Assembly: GCF_008369105.1 (NCBI RefSeq)
Contig: NZ_VINQ01000004.1
Span: forward strand, 62,001 to 126,000
Direction: 5' to 3'
Length of the DNA stretch: 64,000 bases
From: Aquicoccus porphyridii
Lineage (GTDB): Bacteria; Pseudomonadota; Alphaproteobacteria; Rhodobacterales; Rhodobacteraceae
In this document: positions 61,100-64,000 of the stretch, piece after piece
Numbering within the stretch: position 1 is the first letter of the stretch
Layout of the letters: each line of letters opens with the position of its first letter
Made by a program: the position numbers and the translations under genes
The notes under the pieces: generated by a model
Told to the model about the DNA's origin: nothing
Database searches by the model: none
The model's input: the letters and a program-made list of their open reading frames with translations, nothing else

Positions 61100-61873
61100 C
61101 TATCCCGCCCGCTTGACCGGCGGATCCTCGACGCGTTCGCGCAGGCCTTCGATCAATTCGGCATGGTCTTGATCGGCATGGATCGCGAGGCGGCGCAGGC
61201 CGAAATGGACATGGGCCATTTCCTGATAATAGCTGGTATAGGCATAGTTGGTCGCCGCCCCGGCCACGGCCCCGAGAACCGGCACGGTCTGGGCGGCCAG
61301 TTTCTGGCCCAGCACGGTCGCAAGGCGCGGCGCGACGCGCACGATCAGGGATTGCACCGCCTGCCCCGTCACGATCATCCGGGTCGAGATGAAGGCCAGA
61401 TCGGTGCCGTCATCGGCTTCGAGCGGTCCGGCCGCGGCGAACACCCGGATGCAGTCGAATTTCACGCCCTCTTCCTCGGGGTCAAAGCCATGTTCGGTGG
61501 CGATGCCCTGGATCACCCGCAAGAGCACGGTGGTCGTGACCGGCAATTCGGCCAGCGCCGTGGGCAGCCCGCCAAACCCGCCCGCGGCCCCCATCGCGGT
61601 GGTGACGGCGGTGTTGAGCCATCCCGGCTGATCGCGGACCGAGCGGCGCGAGTGGGACGCGGCGCGCAGCGCGACATGCAGCGCGGCCTCGGTGCGCGTG
61701 TCAAGCTGGCTGCGGATGGCGGCGGGCAAGCGGTCGAGCAGGTTCTCGGCCTGTCCACCGATGAGGTTGAGCAGTTGCAGGCCCGGCCCCCCGGCCCCGC
61801 GATAGCGACGGGCCAGCGCATCGAGCGCGGCCTCGACATCGAGGTCGGCGGACGGGGAGTCGAGGATTTCCAT
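61100..61873 (-). CDS. EcsC family protein
   Basis: The 257-residue protein has the EcsC arrangement with a helical hairpin region (TAVTTAMGAAGGFGGLPTALAELPVTTTVLLRVIQGIA, in part) that could associate with the membrane. In Bacillus EcsC is linked to an ABC transporter, but the family is widespread and of unknown function. Start ATG 61873 (MEILDSPSADLDVEA). Confidence 0.88.
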   Translation of the reverse strand: MEILDSPSADLDVEAALDALARRYRGAGGPGLQLLNLIGGQAENLLDRLPAAIRSQLDTRTEAALHVALRAASHSRRSVRDQPGWLNTAVTTAMGAAGGFGGLPTALAELPVTTTVLLRVIQGIATEHGFDPEEEGVKFDCIRVFAAAGPLEADDGTDLAFISTRMIVTGQAVQSLIVRVAPRLATVLGQKLAAQTVPVLGAVAGAATNYAYTSYYQEMAHVHFGLRRLAIHADQDHAELIEGLRERVEDPPVKRAG

Positions 61874-61925
61874 GGCGCACCTTCATGTTGCTGCCTGTCA
61901 AAGATTGGCAGAAAGGCGCGCGGTT

Positions 61926-62426
61926 TCAAGCCTCGCGCGTGACCTGGCCGGTGATCGCGTCCCAGGCGCCGGGCGTGAGGGCACGCCCCAGCACGCGGTC
62001 AGGGTTGGTGGGAGGCGGCATCGTGACACCGTCGAGCCGGTCGAATCCGAACCGCGCGTAATAGGGCGCATCGCCCACCAGCATGACGCGCGGCCAGCCA
62101 TGCCGCGCGGCGATATCGAGACTGTCACGGATCAGCACCCCGCCCAGCCCTTCGCCCTGGTGGGTGGGGTGCACCGCCACCGGCCCGAGCAGAAGCGCGC
62201 GATGCGCCCGGTCGGACCCGGCCACGATCCGCACGGGCCAATAGCGGATCGCCCCCGCGATAAGACCCTCGGGGTCGCGTGCCACCAGCGAGAGGTCCGC
62301 GACCGGCTCGACCGCTTCGCGCAGGCGATAAGAGGAGAGGGCCGTGCGCCCGGGGCCGAAACACAGATCATAGAGCGCCTCGACCTCCCACCAGTCGTCG
62401 GCAGCTTCGGGGGCCAGTTCGAACAC
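61926..62426 (-). CDS. GNAT family N-acetyltransferase
   Basis: The 166-residue enzyme has the acetyl-CoA motif GPVAVHPTHQGEGLGGVLIRDSL and a C-terminal YYARFGFDRLDG. The substrate is not evident. Upstream of ecsC on the same strand, 52 bp away. Confidence 0.9.
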   Translation of the reverse strand: MFELAPEAADDWWEVEALYDLCFGPGRTALSSYRLREAVEPVADLSLVARDPEGLIAGAIRYWPVRIVAGSDRAHRALLLGPVAVHPTHQGEGLGGVLIRDSLDIAARHGWPRVMLVGDAPYYARFGFDRLDGVTMPPPTNPDRVLGRALTPGAWDAITGQVTREA

Positions 62427-62506
62427 CGCGAAATCCTCGTTCTTGGGGTGGAATCGCCCCTAGCACGCAGGTAGAGACAGGGCAATTGGATAAGGAAACG
62501 CGCCTC

Positions 62507-63112
62507 ATGTTCTATCGCCCCGAAGACGGCCACGGCCTGCCGCATAACCCGTTCAACGCCCTGATCGTGCCACGCCCGATCGGCTGGATCTCGAGCCGGG
62601 GTGCGGACGGGGTCGACAACCTCGCCCCCTATTCGTTTTTCAATGGGTGCGCCTATACGCCGCCGCAGGTGATGTTCGCCAGCACCGGCGCCAAGGAAGA
62701 CCGCAACGGCACCAAGGACAGCCTTGCCAATATCCGCGAAACCGGCGTGTTCTGCGTCAATCTCGTGGCGCAGGCGATGACGGATGAGATGAATGCAAGT
62801 TCGCAGACCCTGCCTGCCGGGACGTCCGAGTTCGATCATGCCGGGCTTGAACGGGCGGAATGCGAGACGATCGCCTGTTCCCGCGTCAAACATGCGCCCG
62901 CGTCACTGGAATGCCGGATGAGCCAGATCGTCGAGTTGGAGGGCGCGGCGAACGCGGTCTGTTTCGGCACGGTGACGGGCATTCACATGCGCGACGATTA
63001 CCTTGTCGAGGGCATGTTCGACATCACCCGGTTCACCCCGCTGGCGCGGTTGGGATACCGCGATTACACGGTGGTGAAAGAAACCTTCACGCTGGCCCGC
63101 CCGGACGACTGA
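62507..63112 (+). CDS. Flavin reductase family (DIM6/NTAB-like) protein
   Basis: The 201-residue protein begins MFYRPEDGHGLPHNPFNALIVPRPIGWISS, typical of the FMN-binding split-barrel group that includes flavin reductases, and continues with AYTPPQVMFAST and TGVFCVNLVAQ. Unlike the fusion at 20-21 kb it has no effector domain. The role (flavin reductase or another FMN-dependent activity) is open. The long open frame upstream is not used. Confidence 0.9.
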   Translation: MFYRPEDGHGLPHNPFNALIVPRPIGWISSRGADGVDNLAPYSFFNGCAYTPPQVMFASTGAKEDRNGTKDSLANIRETGVFCVNLVAQAMTDEMNASSQTLPAGTSEFDHAGLERAECETIACSRVKHAPASLECRMSQIVELEGAANAVCFGTVTGIHMRDDYLVEGMFDITRFTPLARLGYRDYTVVKETFTLARPDD

Positions 63113-63152
63113 GGCGCGATTTACCTTCGGGGCATACGGGGTCGGGCGCGTG

Positions 63153-63731
63153 TCATGGTCCGACCCGGCCAAGTGCGGCGCAGGGCGCGTGGCGCGGGCA
63201 GGTCACGAGGTGGTCGTTGACCATGCCCACCGCCTCCATGAAGGCATAGGTGATGGTCGGGCCGCAGAATTTGAACCCCGCCTTTTTCAGATCCCTGGAA
63301 ATCTGCCGTGACAGCGGGGTTTCGGCGGGCACCTCGGCCTGGCTTGCCCATCGGTTCTGGATCGGCGCGCCGTCAACATAGGACCACAGGAAACGGTCAA
63401 AGCCGCCCTGTGCCTCGATCTCGGCCCAGGCCCGGGCGTTGGTGATCGTGGCCTCGATCTTGCCGCGATGGCGGATGATGCCGGGATCGGACAGGAGCCG
63501 CGCGACGTCGGATTCACCCCAGTCGGCGATGATCCGGGGGTCGAAGCCGTGAAAGGCCGCGCGGAAATTGTCGCGCTTTTTCAGGATCGTGATCCAGCTC
63601 AGCCCGGCCTGGAACCCGTCGAGGACGAGTTTTTCCCAGAGCGCGCGGCTGTCCCATTCGGGCACGCCCCATTCGGTGTCGTGATAGTCGAGATAGATCT
63701 CGTCCGGTCCTGCCCAACCGCATCGTTCCAT
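63153..63731 (-). CDS. tag: DNA-3-methyladenine glycosylase I
   Basis: Tag removes 3-methyladenine from DNA. The 192-residue protein has C4 and H17 (MERCGWAG, DYHDTEWGVP) that bind zinc with C-terminal ligands, and the helix-hairpin-helix region with the conserved GLSWITILKKR. Start ATG 63731. Confidence 0.94.
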   Translation of the reverse strand: MERCGWAGPDEIYLDYHDTEWGVPEWDSRALWEKLVLDGFQAGLSWITILKKRDNFRAAFHGFDPRIIADWGESDVARLLSDPGIIRHRGKIEATITNARAWAEIEAQGGFDRFLWSYVDGAPIQNRWASQAEVPAETPLSRQISRDLKKAGFKFCGPTITYAFMEAVGMVNDHLVTCPRHAPCAALGRVGP

Positions 63732-63780
63732 GGCTTGCCCTCCTGCCCTTTTTCCCGTGGATTCGCCGAAAATGCGGCAT

Positions 63781-63795
63781 TTAACCCGGTCTTAG
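63781..63795. promoter_or_regulatory. Possible CtrA half-site pair
   Basis: TTAA-CCCGGTC-TTAG resembles TTAA-N7-TTAA with one mismatch. It is 56 bp upstream of the EAL-domain gene start. Weak by itself. Confidence 0.35.
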
Positions 63796-63850
63796 CAAAT
63801 GTGGCGCAAACCTGCACATGGATGAAACACTTGCACGCAGGGAGGTCCGC

Positions 63851-64000
63851 ATGCCGCGCCACACCCGCAAGATACTGGCCGATATTCCGCCCGGGCACGA
63901 AGACCCGCTCAGCTATGCGGTCACCGCGCGCGACCGGTCGGTCATGCAGATGGTCGAAGAGGCGGTGCGGCGCAAGCGGGTGATGCTGGCCTATCAGCCG
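63851..64000 (+). CDS. EAL-domain cyclic-di-GMP phosphodiesterase, 3' truncated by the window
   Basis: Fifty codons are visible from ATG 63851, after GGAGG. The segment VMQMVEEAVRRKRVMLAYQP matches the start of an EAL domain, whose first strand typically ends YQP. The rest lies outside the window, so catalytic residues cannot be checked. It would hydrolyse cyclic di-GMP if complete. Confidence 0.75.
   Translation, partial: MPRHTRKILADIPPGHEDPLSYAVTARDRSVMQMVEEAVRRKRVMLAYQP

Noticed and set aside
1-64000. tRNA, rRNA, riboswitch, insertion sequence and prophage signals
   Set aside because: I looked for T-loop motifs, transposase motifs, integrase-plus-attachment arrangements and known riboswitch contexts in all gaps and found none that I can support; a covariance-model search could still find small RNAs.

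Overview
The window is high-GC chromosomal DNA that looks like a Rhodobacteraceae (roseobacter-type) alphaproteobacterium. The evidence is the overall base composition, the gene set (Pcs-type phosphatidylcholine synthase, DUF1127 protein, DUF1178, YcjX/YcjF pair, alphaproteobacterial LysC and PtsP, EPS-type MarR domain) and many ATGA-coupled operons. This is inference from gene content; there is no rRNA to place it. I see no tRNA, rRNA, insertion sequence, prophage or CRISPR array. Most genes are core genes, and the interest lies in a few fusions, one accessory gene and several dispersed intergenic repeats.

Layout. 0-2 kb: 5'-truncated suhB, a GFA-fold protein and a rhomboid protease. 2-8.4 kb: a tightly coupled minus-strand livKHMGF-type ABC importer ending in a cytoplasmic serine hydrolase. 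9-14.3 kb: YbjN, proC, csaA, a hydroxyacid dehydrogenase, a FabH-like synthase, a hydratase and thymidine kinase. 14.6-16.7 kb: a small helix-turn-helix protein and a TetR regulator with two near-identical operators facing a membrane protein/DUF2867 pair. 16.9-23.8 kb: a seven-gene minus-strand catabolic operon (FAD monooxygenase, Rieske oxygenase, flavin reductase fused to a LysR effector domain, RidA, DUF1028, LysR regulator, ArgE-like deacylase). 23.9-31.9 kb: thpR, ruvCAB, DUF1127, prmA, and an MFS gene divergent from a YeeE/YedE transporter around an FNR-like box. 32-41 kb: priA, fsa, DUF484, xerC, pcs, ogt and ileS. 41-51 kb: a truncated globin, ycjX/GNAT/ycjF, truA, lrp, trxB, a MarR-type domain fused in frame to ATP sulfurylase/APS kinase, and ychF. 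51.6-52.8 kb: one low-GC gene with a PIN-like residue pattern. 53-64 kb: trpA, NUDIX, DUF1178, HxlR with nitroreductase, SDR, lysC, ptsP, ecsC, a GNAT, a flavin reductase, tag and the start of an EAL-domain gene.

How it fits together. In the catabolic operon, the LysR regulator and the C-terminal half of the flavin reductase share the same effector-domain landmarks, so regulator and enzyme may sense the same ligand. The Rieske and FAD oxygenases, RidA and the amidohydrolase would then form a pathway for a nitrogen-containing compound whose identity the sequence does not give. In the sulfur region, the sulfate-activation enzyme carries its own DNA-binding-type domain.

Repeats. Four copies of a roughly 110-bp element bounded by GTTAAC lie in intergenic sites (788, 25253, 37334, 51085). 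A second family with a GGGGGCCAGCCCCC hairpin occurs at 19626, 45618 and 45788. A third family occurs at 41627-41783, 57214-57251 and 61036-61059.
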